From Thermoplasmata archaeon (GTDB lineage: Archaea > Thermoplasmatota > Thermoplasmata > Halarchaeoplasmatales > Halarchaeoplasmataceae), in assembly GCA_019594195.1 (NCBI GenBank), contig JAFDTP010000039.1:1-16232 (forward strand): a stretch of DNA of 16,232 nt, in the 5' to 3' direction. A model generated the notes under the pieces. The model saw only the letters and a list, made by a program, of their open reading frames with translations, was not told the origin of the DNA and made no database searches. Both the position numbers and the translations under genes were made by a program. Below, piece after piece: positions 7,163 to 15,190 of this stretch (position 1 is its first letter; each line of letters opens with the position of its first letter).

Positions 7163-7782
7163 TGATACCTACCTCTTTTTTCTATCTTTTCCACCCAGTC
7201 TATTATATCTTCATGATGTTCGCATGTCTTTTCATGCCCGGATACGACTTCATCAAAAAGTTTCAAGGGTTCGTCATGGACGCTTACCAATGCTTCTCTA
7301 AGCAGATGTAAGTCTACCGCCATGTATTCTTCTGAAGAATCTTTTTCTCCAAGACTGAAATCTATGAAACAGTGAGTTCCATTTTTGCTATCGTAAAGTA
7401 TGTTTGAAGTGGTCAGATCGCCGTGACTGATACCTATATCGTGGAATTTTCCTATATGCTCGCCGATCTTCTCAAGGTCAGGGTCTATCCCCGCTTCGAT
7501 GCAGTCCATGACTCTTTCCCCATGGAAATATCGTATCACCAGCAGGGTTTTTTCCATGTCGATATCATATATTATAGGTACTGGGACACCGACTTTTCTA
7601 GCCTCGTGGATCAGTCTACCTTCTTTTCGGACCCTCATCTCTCTTATATTTTTATCTAACTCAGGATGCCGATATCCCTTTTTAACTCTCTTTTTGACTA
7701 TAACGTCTCTACCTCTCCATCGTCCCTTCCAAACTTCGGCTTCTGCTCCTCTAGTTATCAATTCGTCACGTTCGACTTTCAT
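7159..7782 (-). CDS. bud32: KEOPS complex kinase/ATPase Bud32
   Basis: Small atypical protein kinase (ATPase) of the KEOPS complex, which makes the t6A37 modification of ANN-decoding tRNAs together with Kae1. Motifs: GAEAEVW (12-18) in place of a full P-loop, catalytic lysine K30, the Bud32-specific YRHPELD (37-43), the catalytic-loop HGDLTTSN (120-127) and the metal-binding DFSLG (141-145) instead of DFG. The 207 residues form a stand-alone kinase, not fused to Kae1 as in several euryarchaea; kae1 is not in the window. A weak TATA-like AAAATTATTATCC (7804-7816) lies ~28 nt upstream. It is followed, with overlap, by rdgB. Confidence 0.94.
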   Translation of the reverse strand: MKVERDELITRGAEAEVWKGRWRGRDVIVKKRVKKGYRHPELDKNIREMRVRKEGRLIHEARKVGVPVPIIYDIDMEKTLLVIRYFHGERVMDCIEAGIDPDLEKIGEHIGKFHDIGISHGDLTTSNILYDSKNGTHCFIDFSLGEKDSSEEYMAVDLHLLREALVSVHDEPLKLFDEVVSGHEKTCEHHEDIIDWVEKIEKRGRYQ

Positions 7783-7803
7783 CGATAATGGAATGGAGCA
7801 CCA

Positions 7804-7816
7804 GGATAATAATTTT
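7804..7816 (-). promoter_or_regulatory. Possible TATA element for bud32-rdgB
   Basis: The minus strand reads AAAATTATTATCC in the 48-base gap after the DUF2270 gene. The centre is ~28 nt from the bud32 ATG, the spacing of a leaderless start. The sequence is only a weak match, and read-through from pyrD-DUF2270 is equally possible. Confidence 0.3.
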
Positions 7817-7830
7817 GTGATTACCTCCGA

Positions 7831-8532
7831 TCAGGTCATCTTGTCCCATTTCTCATCTGTTTTTGATTCCTCAACAATCTTTACGCCCTTGATCTCGTGA
7901 TGTGAACCATAGATAGCCATGATTCCGCAGACGATCAAAAACAGAATTATTAGGACGACAACGAGATAACCGGGCATAGTCATTATGGAAGCTCTGCTGA
8001 CCATCTCTCCTAAGGAGTCAGCTGTTGAAGGATGGATCGCGAGTTTTCCTATCCACAACATCACGGTGAGTGAAAAAAGCCAAAAGTAAACTCTTCTCAT
8101 CCTATGGGAAATAGCTATCCAGAGAGGTATCTTGAAAGTAGGATTTCTTAGGTCGTCAGCGAGTGTCTCCATCCATTCCCTCGTACTGACTTCTTTTTCA
8201 GGAGATAGTGTTTTAGCGAGGAAATTTTCTTCTAATGTTTTTATGCGGCTCAACCACACGTTGTAATACCTGTATCTTCTCGATTCGATGGACATGAGTA
8301 CGCTCATGAAGATCAGCACACTGAGAAGTAGTTCATGACGTCTATCGGGCACACTGAATATCCAGGTTGTAAGAGCTGAAAGTATGACTATAGACCACTC
8401 GGTGGTTCTGTCTAGTCTCCTTCTCCAATTATAAGATCTTTGAACTTCGGCCCTGTACATATGAGTGACCACAGTAGTGAAATCACTCGAGTCCTGATGC
8501 TCAACGAATTGTTCAGGGTCAGGTTCTTTCAT
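7831..8532 (-). CDS. DUF2270 membrane protein
   Basis: Member of the DUF2270 family of archaeal and bacterial membrane proteins, function unknown. The 233 residues show the characteristic MYRAEVQRSYNWRRRLDRTTEWS start of the conserved region (25-47). Four hydrophobic helices follow (about 46-61, 67-82, 148-166 and 187-208). Between helices 2 and 3 is a conserved charged cytoplasmic segment with SRRYRYYNVWLSRIKTLEENF (84-104). GGTGAG 6-8 nt before the ATG is a good Shine-Dalgarno site. It lies 38 bases downstream of pyrD and is probably in the same transcript; a functional link is not implied. Confidence 0.85.
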   Translation of the reverse strand: MKEPDPEQFVEHQDSSDFTTVVTHMYRAEVQRSYNWRRRLDRTTEWSIVILSALTTWIFSVPDRRHELLLSVLIFMSVLMSIESRRYRYYNVWLSRIKTLEENFLAKTLSPEKEVSTREWMETLADDLRNPTFKIPLWIAISHRMRRVYFWLFSLTVMLWIGKLAIHPSTADSLGEMVSRASIMTMPGYLVVVLIILFLIVCGIMAIYGSHHEIKGVKIVEESKTDEKWDKMT

Positions 8533-8570
8533 GATATCTCACCATTAACCTATAATCCTTCTTCTTTTAT

Positions 8571-9482
8571 TTATGAGTGTGCCTTACCGACAAGATCGTT
8601 GATATCCTTCACATCCTCTTTTTTCATGAGTTCTTTCATCTCTTCGGTTATATGTTTTGGTGCGCTTTTGCCTCTAACATTGAAAGCGGTCCCGATCTGA
8701 AGGGCAGATGCCCCTGCGAGTATGTATTCCAATGCATCTCTACCGGTTGTTATCCCGCCGCATCCTATCACTGGTATTTCTACTTCGCTAAAGACTTCGA
8801 AGACGCATCTGAGTCCGATCGGTTTTATCCCCTCACCACTGTATCCTCCTACTTCATTACCTAAAATTGGTTTCTGGGTCTCAAAATTTATGGCCATCGC
8901 CCTTACCGTATTAATACAAACGAGGCCGTCAGAGCCGCTTTTTTCTGCGATCACAGCTTTTTTAGCTATCTCGTTGGAAGGAGGTAACTTTGCCAGAAGT
9001 GGCTTGTCGATGTTATCTTTTACCTTTTCTATTACACGACTCATCACCTGGTCGTCTGAAGCGATAGAAGCTCCGTATCCTTCTGCATGTGGACAGCTAA
9101 GGTTCAATTCTATAATATCAGCACCGTTTCTAGCCATCTCTTCAGCTAGATAAACGAAATCCTCAGATTTAGAAGCGAAGATACTACCCACTATCGGCTC
9201 ATCTTCTATAGAATCTTTCAATCTCTCCAATTCCTTTTTGAACTCTTCTATCCCGGGATTCGGTAGTCCCATGGCATTCAAGAGTCCGGATTTTAGCTCG
9301 ACTACGCAGGGATTTGGATGTCCTTCTCTCGGTTCTAAACCTATCGATTTAGTGACCAGTCCACCAAGTCCCTTTTTCGTCATACGTTCCATCGTATCAG
9401 CGGTCTGATCGAGTATCCCTGAGGCCAATATCAAAGGGGGGTCTAGATCGTGTCCTAAAAAATTCAATCGAGTGATCGTCAT
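8571..9482 (-). CDS. pyrD: Dihydroorotate dehydrogenase, class 1 catalytic subunit
   Basis: Oxidises dihydroorotate to orotate in pyrimidine synthesis, using FMN. Seen are VTKSI (K45), the substrate loop NAMGLPN (69-75), the catalytic base C130 in ELNLSCPHAEGYG, K165 in LLAKLPPS, the FMN-phosphate elements GGYSGEGIKP (211-220) and IGCGGITTG (239-247). An active-site cysteine (not serine) and 303 residues point to class 1, most likely 1B, which normally partners PyrK; no pyrK is in the window. A TATA box (9507-9515) ~27 nt before the ATG predicts a leaderless mRNA. The DUF2270 gene follows 38 bases downstream. Confidence 0.94.
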   Translation of the reverse strand: MTITRLNFLGHDLDPPLILASGILDQTADTMERMTKKGLGGLVTKSIGLEPREGHPNPCVVELKSGLLNAMGLPNPGIEEFKKELERLKDSIEDEPIVGSIFASKSEDFVYLAEEMARNGADIIELNLSCPHAEGYGASIASDDQVMSRVIEKVKDNIDKPLLAKLPPSNEIAKKAVIAEKSGSDGLVCINTVRAMAINFETQKPILGNEVGGYSGEGIKPIGLRCVFEVFSEVEIPVIGCGGITTGRDALEYILAGASALQIGTAFNVRGKSAPKHITEEMKELMKKEDVKDINDLVGKAHS

Positions 9483-9506
9483 GGTACCCTATGTTGCTGA
9501 CCGGAA

Positions 9507-9515
9507 ATAATATTT
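9507..9515 (-). promoter_or_regulatory. TATA box for pyrD
   Basis: The minus strand reads AATATTATT preceded by A-rich sequence. Its centre is ~28 nt from the pyrD ATG, the leaderless spacing repeated elsewhere in the window. No Shine-Dalgarno site is visible at this gene. Confidence 0.5.
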
Positions 9516-9550
9516 TTCGTTATGAACGGTATTTCAGGTAAGAGCGTAAG

Positions 9551-9562
9551 TTACTTAAGTAA
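9551..9562. promoter_or_regulatory. 12-bp perfect palindrome in a divergent intergenic region
   Basis: TTACTTAAGTAA is a perfect inverted repeat in the 137-base gap between divergent pyrD and the coiled-coil gene. It sits ~60 nt before the latter's ATG. Transcription starting ~25 nt downstream would give a ~38-nt leader carrying the strong ribosome site, so it may serve as a TATA element or as an operator for a dimeric regulator. Another AT-rich element, CATATTAATATC (9585-9596), is too close to the start codon for such a leader. Confidence 0.35.
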
Positions 9563-9607
9563 GAGATGATATTCCCATTACAATCATATTAATATCTATC
9601 CAAACTA

Positions 9608-9613
9608 GGAGGT
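9608..9613 (+). promoter_or_regulatory. Strong Shine-Dalgarno site
   Basis: GGAGGT lies 6 nt before the ATG at 9620. It is the strongest ribosome-binding site in the window, where several genes lack one, and suggests high translation of the coiled-coil protein. Confidence 0.7.
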
Positions 9614-9619
9614 ATAGAA

Positions 9620-10696
9620 ATGCCGGAAGATGATCTTGATTTTGACGAAATGGAAGGTTACCTAAAAAAACTTAAAGAGCGTAAAAGCAATTTAGACGAA
9701 AGAGAAGAGGAACTTGAAGAGCAAGCTGAGGAACTTTCAGAAAAGGAGAAGGAACTTGCTGAAAGGGAATCTGAATTGTCAGAAAAGTCTGAGGAGATAG
9801 ATGATTTAAAAGATGAATTAGAATCAAGGAGAAAAGAACTTGAAGAGGTCAGAGAAACTCTTGATTCTGAAAGAGATGAAATCAAGAAGATGAAATATGA
9901 ATTTTCAAATGCTACTGATGAGATCGAAGAGTTGAAAGAGGATGTTTTAGAGAGAAAAGAAGAATTGATTGAAAGAGAAGAGGCGATCGTAGACAGAGAG
10001 GAGGACCTTGATGAGAGAGAAGAGTTTATAGTTAGTAAAGAAGAGGAAGTTTTGGAAAAGAGAAGGGAAACTTTGCAATCTCTCTCTGAACTAGAATCCG
10101 TCTTGAAGGAGAATCTCGAAGAGAACAGAAAGATAACAAAGGAAGAAAGAGAGTTGTTAGAAAAAGATAAAGAATACGCTTCCGTGAGAGGTAAATTATT
10201 GAACGCTCACAAGAACATGTTGGAAAAGGAAAAAGAACTGATCGGCGAGGAAATAGAAATACCTACCGTCGCTACAGCCATACCAGAAAAGCATGAAGTG
10301 CCGGAAAAGAAAGAAGCAGAGACTCCTGAGGTCGAAAAGAAGATAGAACCTGAAGAAGCCGAAGAAGAAGAGGAAGTAGAAGAGGAGCCTGAAGAAGCCG
10401 AAGAGGAAGTAGAAGAGGAGCCTGAAGAAGAGCCTGAAGAAGCCGAAGAAGAAGAGGAAGTAGAAGAGGAAGAAGAGGAAGAGATACCACCCGAAGAAAG
10501 GATCTATCTCTGTCCTGAATGTTCTACTGAATTAAGCGAAGATGCCGAGATATGTTACGCCTGCGGTGAAGACCTTACCGATAAGGAACTAGATATTGAG
10601 AGAGAAGAATCAGACAAAGTCAAATGCCCAGAATGTGGAACCGAATTAGAGCCCGATGCGGAGATGTGTTACTCCTGCGGTACCGAGATAGAATAA
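9620..10696 (+). CDS. Long coiled-coil protein with two C-terminal zinc ribbons
   Basis: I cannot name a family. The 358 residues have three parts. A continuous coiled coil (about 8-215) is made almost entirely of E, K, R, D, L and S with repeated EREEEL/KEKEL heptads. An acidic, proline-spaced linker (about 225-293) is built from near-repeats of PEEAEEEEEVEEE. Two similar zinc ribbons follow, CPEC...CYAC (C298, C301, C312, C315) and CPEC...CYSC (C336, C339, C350, C353). The two ribbons share the ELxxDAExCYxCG pattern and look like a duplication. There is no signal peptide or membrane segment. It could be a structural or scaffold protein that presents zinc ribbons for protein or nucleic-acid contacts; this is inference. 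It has its own promoter region and strong ribosome site. Confidence 0.85.
   Translation: MPEDDLDFDEMEGYLKKLKERKSNLDEREEELEEQAEELSEKEKELAERESELSEKSEEIDDLKDELESRRKELEEVRETLDSERDEIKKMKYEFSNATDEIEELKEDVLERKEELIEREEAIVDREEDLDEREEFIVSKEEEVLEKRRETLQSLSELESVLKENLEENRKITKEERELLEKDKEYASVRGKLLNAHKNMLEKEKELIGEEIEIPTVATAIPEKHEVPEKKEAETPEVEKKIEPEEAEEEEEVEEEPEEAEEEVEEEPEEEPEEAEEEEEVEEEEEEEIPPEERIYLCPECSTELSEDAEICYACGEDLTDKELDIEREESDKVKCPECGTELEPDAEMCYSCGTEIE
10349..10486 (+). repeat. Imperfect in-gene repeat coding for the Glu-rich linker
   Basis: Units beginning CCTGAAGAAGCCGAAGA and ending GAAGTAGAAGAGGA occur at about 10349, 10388 and, after a short CCTGAAGAAGAG insert, 10433. They encode PEEAEEE(EE)VEEE. 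Unit lengths differ by multiples of three, so the frame is kept, as expected of slippage or unequal crossing-over. Confidence 0.75.
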
Positions 10697-10707
10697 ATAT
10701 AAGAAAG

Positions 10708-10718
10708 GATATATCTTG
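10708..10718 (+). promoter_or_regulatory. Possible TATA element for the GTPase-polB operon
   Basis: The 59-base gap before the GTPase holds AAATATAAG (10695-10703) and GGATATATC (10708-10716). Initiation from the second would leave a leader of about 15 nt that includes the AGGT ribosome site. Read-through from the coiled-coil gene cannot be excluded. Confidence 0.35.
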
Positions 10719-10755
10719 GATAGTACAACTAAGATGTAAGAAATAGGTAGTGAAG

Positions 10756-11937
10756 ATGGAAGTAGGTTTGGTAGGGAAACCGAACGTGGGGAAGAGTACA
10801 TTTTTCTCTGCCTCCACCAGATCAGAGGTAGAGATGGCTTCATATCCCTTTACGACTATTGACGCTAACAGGGGCATAGGATATGTAACTCACGATTGTC
10901 CTCACGAGGATATAGGTGTGGACTGCGATCCGAACAATTCTCCCTGTAAAGATGGAACCAGGATGGTCCCAGTTGAACTTATAGATGTCGCTGGTCTTGT
11001 CAAAGATGCTCATTCTGGGAGAGGTTTAGGGAACAAGTTCTTAGATGATCTTAGGCAGGCTTCTAGTTTGATACACATCATTGATGCTAGCGGCTCTACT
11101 GACGGTGAGGGGGAGCCCTGCGAAAAGGGAGAACACGATCCTGTAGAGGATGTAGAATTTTTGGAAAGAGAGATAGATCACTGGCTGAAGGGGATATTAG
11201 ATAAAAATTGGAATAAAGTGTCCCGGCAGATAGAGGTTTCCGGCTCAAAGGTAGAGAAAGTCATACATGATCAACTAACGGGTCTAGGTGTTTCTGAAGG
11301 CGAGGTGATAAAAGCCTTTCGTGAATTAGACCTTCCCGAAAATCCTACCGACTGGGATTCAGAGGACTTATTTAGTTTGGGGCAAAAGATAAGAAAAAAT
11401 AGCAAACCGATGATCATAGCCGCTAACAAGGCCGACATCTCCTCGGATGGTCAATTAGAAGAACTGAAAAGACTAGATTATCCGATAGTTCCGACTTCTG
11501 CTGAGTACGAACTCGCCCTTCGTAAAGCGGCTGAAGATGGTATCGTAGATTATATACCGGGGGAAAGTGACTTTGAGATCCTTAGAGATGATATCTCGGT
11601 AGAACAGAAAGAGGCACTGCAGAAGATAAAGGAGTTTATAAAGAAGAACCAGGGCCTAGGTGTGCAGAGGACCCTGGAAAAAGCGGTTTATGATGTTCTA
11701 GATATGATAGTTGTTTATCCTGTGGAAAACGAAAATGATTATACGGATAAAGAGGGTAGGGTACTTCCTGATGCATATCTCGTGAGGAGAGGGAGTACCG
11801 CAGAAGATCTGGCCTATAAGGTTCACACTGATATAGGGGAAGGATTTATTAGAGCTATAGATGCTAGAACGAATAGAGTAATAGGAAGGGATCACGAACT
11901 CGAGGATGGGGATATAATCAAAATCGTCTCGGAGTGA
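10756..11937 (+). CDS. OBG/YchF-related GTPase with C-terminal TGS domain
   Basis: Ribosome- or translation-associated P-loop GTPase of the OBG-HflX-like class (archaeal YchF-like). G1 is GKPNVGKST (7-15), G3 is DVAG (77-80) followed by LVKDAHSGRGLGNKFLDD, and G4 is NKAD (224-227), which predicts guanine specificity, unlike the ATP-preferring bacterial YchF. An archaeal-type insert with C48, C57, C63 and C121 follows G1, and a TGS domain forms the end (about 318-393). I chose the ATG at 10756 over the GTG at 10750 because AGGT at 10745-10748 is properly spaced only from the ATG and the protein then starts MEVGLVGKPNVGKS. polB begins 3 bases after the stop, so the two are probably one transcript. 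Confidence 0.9.
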   Translation: MEVGLVGKPNVGKSTFFSASTRSEVEMASYPFTTIDANRGIGYVTHDCPHEDIGVDCDPNNSPCKDGTRMVPVELIDVAGLVKDAHSGRGLGNKFLDDLRQASSLIHIIDASGSTDGEGEPCEKGEHDPVEDVEFLEREIDHWLKGILDKNWNKVSRQIEVSGSKVEKVIHDQLTGLGVSEGEVIKAFRELDLPENPTDWDSEDLFSLGQKIRKNSKPMIIAANKADISSDGQLEELKRLDYPIVPTSAEYELALRKAAEDGIVDYIPGESDFEILRDDISVEQKEALQKIKEFIKKNQGLGVQRTLEKAVYDVLDMIVVYPVENENDYTDKEGRVLPDAYLVRRGSTAEDLAYKVHTDIGEGFIRAIDARTNRVIGRDHELEDGDIIKIVSE

Positions 11938-11940
11938 AAT

Positions 11941-14349
11941 ATGTCTGAAAGAACTGTGAGGATACTTTCAGGATCTTATACCAGGATTGATGAAGGAGTC
12001 ACTATAGAACTTTTTGGAAGGACTGTAGAGGGTAGTTCTATAACTCTTCTCTATGATGATTTTAACCCGTATTTTAAACTAGTCGAACCGCCTGAGGATT
12101 GCATAGAGGAACTAGAGCGTGAAGATGAAATAGTAGATATAGAGACCGAAAAATTATGGGTTGATGGAGAGGCAAGAGAGTGCAAAAAAGTGATCTGCAA
12201 GCACCCCTGGAAGGTACCCGGGTACAGGAAGCGGCTCAAGAACAGATGTAAAGTCTTAGCTGCCGATATACCGTTTGTCCAGAGATTTATTTATGATCTC
12301 GATCTCAGTTCTACTATCTCAGCAAGTGGTAAAATAACAGAAGTGGAAGATTATACAACTGACGAAGTTATGGATGTCGATAAATTCGAAAACGAGGAAC
12401 CGATAAAACCTGATATAAGCATCTTGAGTTTTGATATCGAAAACAGCTTGGAGGACGATAGACTTCTGACCATAGGATGTGTTTTGGATGAGAGGGGAAA
12501 GCGAGAGGAACTAATCATAGAAGGGTCAGAAGTCGAGATGATAGAAGAATTTGAAAACTATGTTCAGGATAAAGATCCAGACGTTTTAACCGGTTATAAC
12601 TTGAATGGATATGATCTTCCGAAGTTGATGGAGCGGGCGGAAAATAATGGTATAGAAGATATTAATATCGGAAGAGATAAAGGTAAACTCCGCAAAAAGG
12701 GCCAGAGGTATTGGTCTGCGAACGGCAGGATAATCGCCGATGCATGGTGGAGTGTAAAATCCGAATTAAACCTTAAAAGAGAAACATTGAATCATGTGGC
12801 CGAAGAACTATTGGGCGAAGAGAAGCACGATGTTGATGCTTCCGATATAGATAATGAGTGGGATTCAGATCCGGAAAAGGTTAAAGAATACTGTGTGAAA
12901 GATGCAGAACTTGCACTCGATATACTCGAGGAACTCGAAGTACTCGATAAAGCCATGGATATGGGGACAGTCGCTAAACTCCCTGTGGACGAGGGCTTGA
13001 ATCCAAGGACCTCTACTCTTGTTGATTCCATACTGATAAGAAAGGCTGAAGAGAACGGAGTAGGAGTGCCTCTGACCTCTCACGGTGGCAAAAGAGGTAA
13101 GATAAAAGGAGGTTATGTTCACTCGGTCGAACCTGGTTTATATCACTGGGTTAGCGTGCTTGATTTTAAAAGTATGTACCCAAGCATAATAATCCAAAAT
13201 AATATCTGTTTTACGACTATATCAGAAGATGGGGATATAGAGAGCCCGACTGGGGTAAAATTTTTAGCTCCTGAAGAAAAAAAAGGTCTGCTACCTGAAA
13301 TCCTGGAGGGTCTGATGGAGGAAAGGGACGAAGTTAAGCGAAAGATGAGAGAGTCTGAGGGAAAAGAGGAGAGATACTATAGAGGCCTTCAAAATGCTAT
13401 CAAGGTATTGATGAATTCGTTCTACGGCGTGTTCGCTTCTTCCTTTTACCGCTTCACCGATCCTGAGATAGGAGAGAGTATAACGGCATTTGCTAGAGAA
13501 AATATAAAAAAATTAATAAAAGAATTGCGAGAGGACGGGCTTAAAGTGATCTACTCCGATACAGATAGTGTTTTTTTCCAATCACCGGAAGAGGATCTAG
13601 AAAAAACCATAGATATAAGCAAAAAGATCGCAGAGGATTACAGCAGGGAAGCTATAATTTTGGAATTTGAAAAGATATTAAATCCTTTCTTCAGCCACGG
13701 AAAGAAAAAGCGTTACGTCGGAAAAGTTATCTGGCCTGAAGAAGATATGCTTGTAAGAGGATATGAATTAAGGCGAAGCGATTCATTTCAGGCACAAGAT
13801 GAAGCTCTACGTGAAATATTTGAGTACATATTAGACGACGATGTTGAAGGGGCTGTAGATAGAGCAAAAGAGATGATAAGTGAGGTGAAAGAAGGGGAAG
13901 TAGAGATGGAAAAACTTGTGATATCTCGTACCTGCAAAAAGTTTGATTATTACAAAAATCCCGACAGTATGCCTAACGTTCAGGCTGCTAGAAAGATGAA
14001 ACGTTTGGGACATGAGTTTACCCCGGGCATGAAAGTTTCTTGGATAGTTACCGATGCTGACAGGACCCCTCAGGAGGTCGAACCTTGGGTACCTGATTAT
14101 GAAATAGAAAAGGAGGCAGACTGGAATTATTATGCTGAACGGATCGCAAAAACGCTTTCGAGAGTAACAGATGTTTTCGGATGGGATAAAGAGGCACTTT
14201 TAGCGGGTAATAAACAGTCCGATCTCTTCTCTGGAGATTTTGATAGTGGTGGCTCTGATGGTGTAAGATATGGTGAATCAAATGATAAGAGTAGAGATGA
14301 TAAAGGCAAAAAGAAAGATGGAGAAGTCACTCTCGAAGATTTTGTGTAG
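11941..14349 (+). CDS. polB: Family-B DNA polymerase (replicative type, with exonuclease)
   Basis: DNA-dependent DNA polymerase with 3'-5' proofreading. After the N-terminal domain, exonuclease motifs are Exo I SFDIEN (D165, E167), Exo II GYNLNGYD (218-225) and Exo III YCVKD (317-321). Polymerase motifs are A DFKSMYPSII (408-417), B KVLMNSFYG (488-496) and C YSDTDS (538-543). All catalytic acids are present, and no intein interrupts motifs A or C. The 802 residues are normal for archaeal PolB. A Gly/Asp/Lys-rich linker (about 765-793) leads to the C-terminal EVTLEDFV (795-802), which fits a PCNA-interacting box with Q replaced by E. GGAG at 11931-11934, overlapping the GTPase end, is its ribosome site. 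It converges on the methyltransferase gene with 5 bases between. Confidence 0.96.
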   Translation: MSERTVRILSGSYTRIDEGVTIELFGRTVEGSSITLLYDDFNPYFKLVEPPEDCIEELEREDEIVDIETEKLWVDGEARECKKVICKHPWKVPGYRKRLKNRCKVLAADIPFVQRFIYDLDLSSTISASGKITEVEDYTTDEVMDVDKFENEEPIKPDISILSFDIENSLEDDRLLTIGCVLDERGKREELIIEGSEVEMIEEFENYVQDKDPDVLTGYNLNGYDLPKLMERAENNGIEDINIGRDKGKLRKKGQRYWSANGRIIADAWWSVKSELNLKRETLNHVAEELLGEEKHDVDASDIDNEWDSDPEKVKEYCVKDAELALDILEELEVLDKAMDMGTVAKLPVDEGLNPRTSTLVDSILIRKAEENGVGVPLTSHGGKRGKIKGGYVHSVEPGLYHWVSVLDFKSMYPSIIIQNNICFTTISEDGDIESPTGVKFLAPEEKKGLLPEILEGLMEERDEVKRKMRESEGKEERYYRGLQNAIKVLMNSFYGVFASSFYRFTDPEIGESITAFARENIKKLIKELREDGLKVIYSDTDSVFFQSPEEDLEKTIDISKKIAEDYSREAIILEFEKILNPFFSHGKKKRYVGKVIWPEEDMLVRGYELRRSDSFQAQDEALREIFEYILDDDVEGAVDRAKEMISEVKEGEVEMEKLVISRTCKKFDYYKNPDSMPNVQAARKMKRLGHEFTPGMKVSWIVTDADRTPQEVEPWVPDYEIEKEADWNYYAERIAKTLSRVTDVFGWDKEALLAGNKQSDLFSGDFDSGGSDGVRYGESNDKSRDDKGKKKDGEVTLEDFV

Positions 14350-14354
14350 GTGAT

Positions 14355-15131
14355 TTACCTATTGGCTATAGCTACCCATGTATCAGAGTCCTTTAAGTAT
14401 GGAGTGTAATGATGATTCTCCAAGAATTTTATATCTCGAAATCCGGCGTCTTCTAGTATTTCTTTGATCTCTTCTTTCGAGAATAGTTTTAACTGTATCT
14501 CGTACTCGCCTGATTTACCTTTTCCTTCTTCCTGCTTATCGACGAATAACTCTTCCTTTATCTCCAGCATCTGAGTATCTGAATCATAACTGGTCTTGTT
14601 GGTTTTCCAGACATCTATGCCTTCAGGAGGAGCTCTTAGAGGATCAAATTCTTTGAGCTCTCTTTTGAAGTCCTCATCAGGTAGAGGGAAAAACTCTATC
14701 GCCAATGCTCCTTCAGGTTTTAGATGAGCGTAAGACTTGGCTAAAAATGCGTCGATATCATCTTCAGATGTGAAGTGGTGAAAGTCACCTGTAGAGACAA
14801 ATACAAAATCGAATTTTTTATCAAGGTTAAAGTATCTAGCATCATCATTGAGCAGTTCAATATTATCGATATCTTCCTCTTCAATCCGGTCCTCGGCCAC
14901 GTATATCATGGCTTCAGTAAGATCCATAGCGGTGACGTCGAAACCTTTTTTGGCCAGTCCAACTGAGATCTCTCCAGTACCGCACATAAGGTGAAGTATA
15001 TCGTCACCGTAATCGGATGCGATCTTTTCCCAAAATTCTATCTCATCCTCTCTATCTGGAAAAAAATAATCGATCGTTTCGGCGCGGAGTTCGTATATAT
15101 CTCTCACGTCGGCTGGCCTTACCTGCTTCAT
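14355..15131 (-). CDS. Class I SAM-dependent methyltransferase
   Basis: Transfers a methyl group from S-adenosylmethionine to an unknown acceptor. In the 258-residue protein, motif I is ILHLMCGTG (46-54), the acidic residue contacting the ribose is D70 (VTAMD), and NDDARYF (95-101) precedes the motif IV region DFVFVSTGDFHHF (108-120). The C-terminal half has the alternating strands and FSKEEIKEILEDAGF seen in small-molecule methyltransferases. I chose the ATG at 15131 over a TTG at 15152 because a TATA box is centred ~25 nt before the ATG, giving a leaderless mRNA. It lies 59 bases downstream of radB. A role in DNA repair or replication is not supported by the sequence. Confidence 0.85.
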   Translation of the reverse strand: MKQVRPADVRDIYELRAETIDYFFPDREDEIEFWEKIASDYGDDILHLMCGTGEISVGLAKKGFDVTAMDLTEAMIYVAEDRIEEEDIDNIELLNDDARYFNLDKKFDFVFVSTGDFHHFTSEDDIDAFLAKSYAHLKPEGALAIEFFPLPDEDFKRELKEFDPLRAPPEGIDVWKTNKTSYDSDTQMLEIKEELFVDKQEEGKGKSGEYEIQLKLFSKEEIKEILEDAGFRDIKFLENHHYTPYLKDSDTWVAIANR

Positions 15132-15150
15132 GGTAAAGGAAGTTTCCAGC

Positions 15151-15160
15151 AATATTTAAT
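15151..15160 (-). promoter_or_regulatory. TATA box for the methyltransferase gene
   Basis: The minus strand reads ATTAAATATT. Its centre is ~25 nt upstream of the ATG at 15131, so transcription should begin at or next to the start codon. This decides against the upstream TTG, which lies inside the box. Confidence 0.55.
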
Positions 15161-15190
15161 CCTTTTGAACACTTCGGGCGCAGGAGATAA

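Noticed and set aside
10272..10490. Leucine-rich reading frame on the minus strand
   Set aside because: It is the antisense of the Glu-rich linker; GAA/GAG repeats read in reverse give Leu and Pro codons.
13160..13570. Intein in polB
   Set aside because: Archaeal polB inteins usually sit in motifs A, B or C; here all three motifs are uninterrupted and the length is normal.
15132..15152. TTG start for the methyltransferase
   Set aside because: The TTG lies inside the TATA box and would be upstream of the predicted transcription start; the ATG at 15131 fits.
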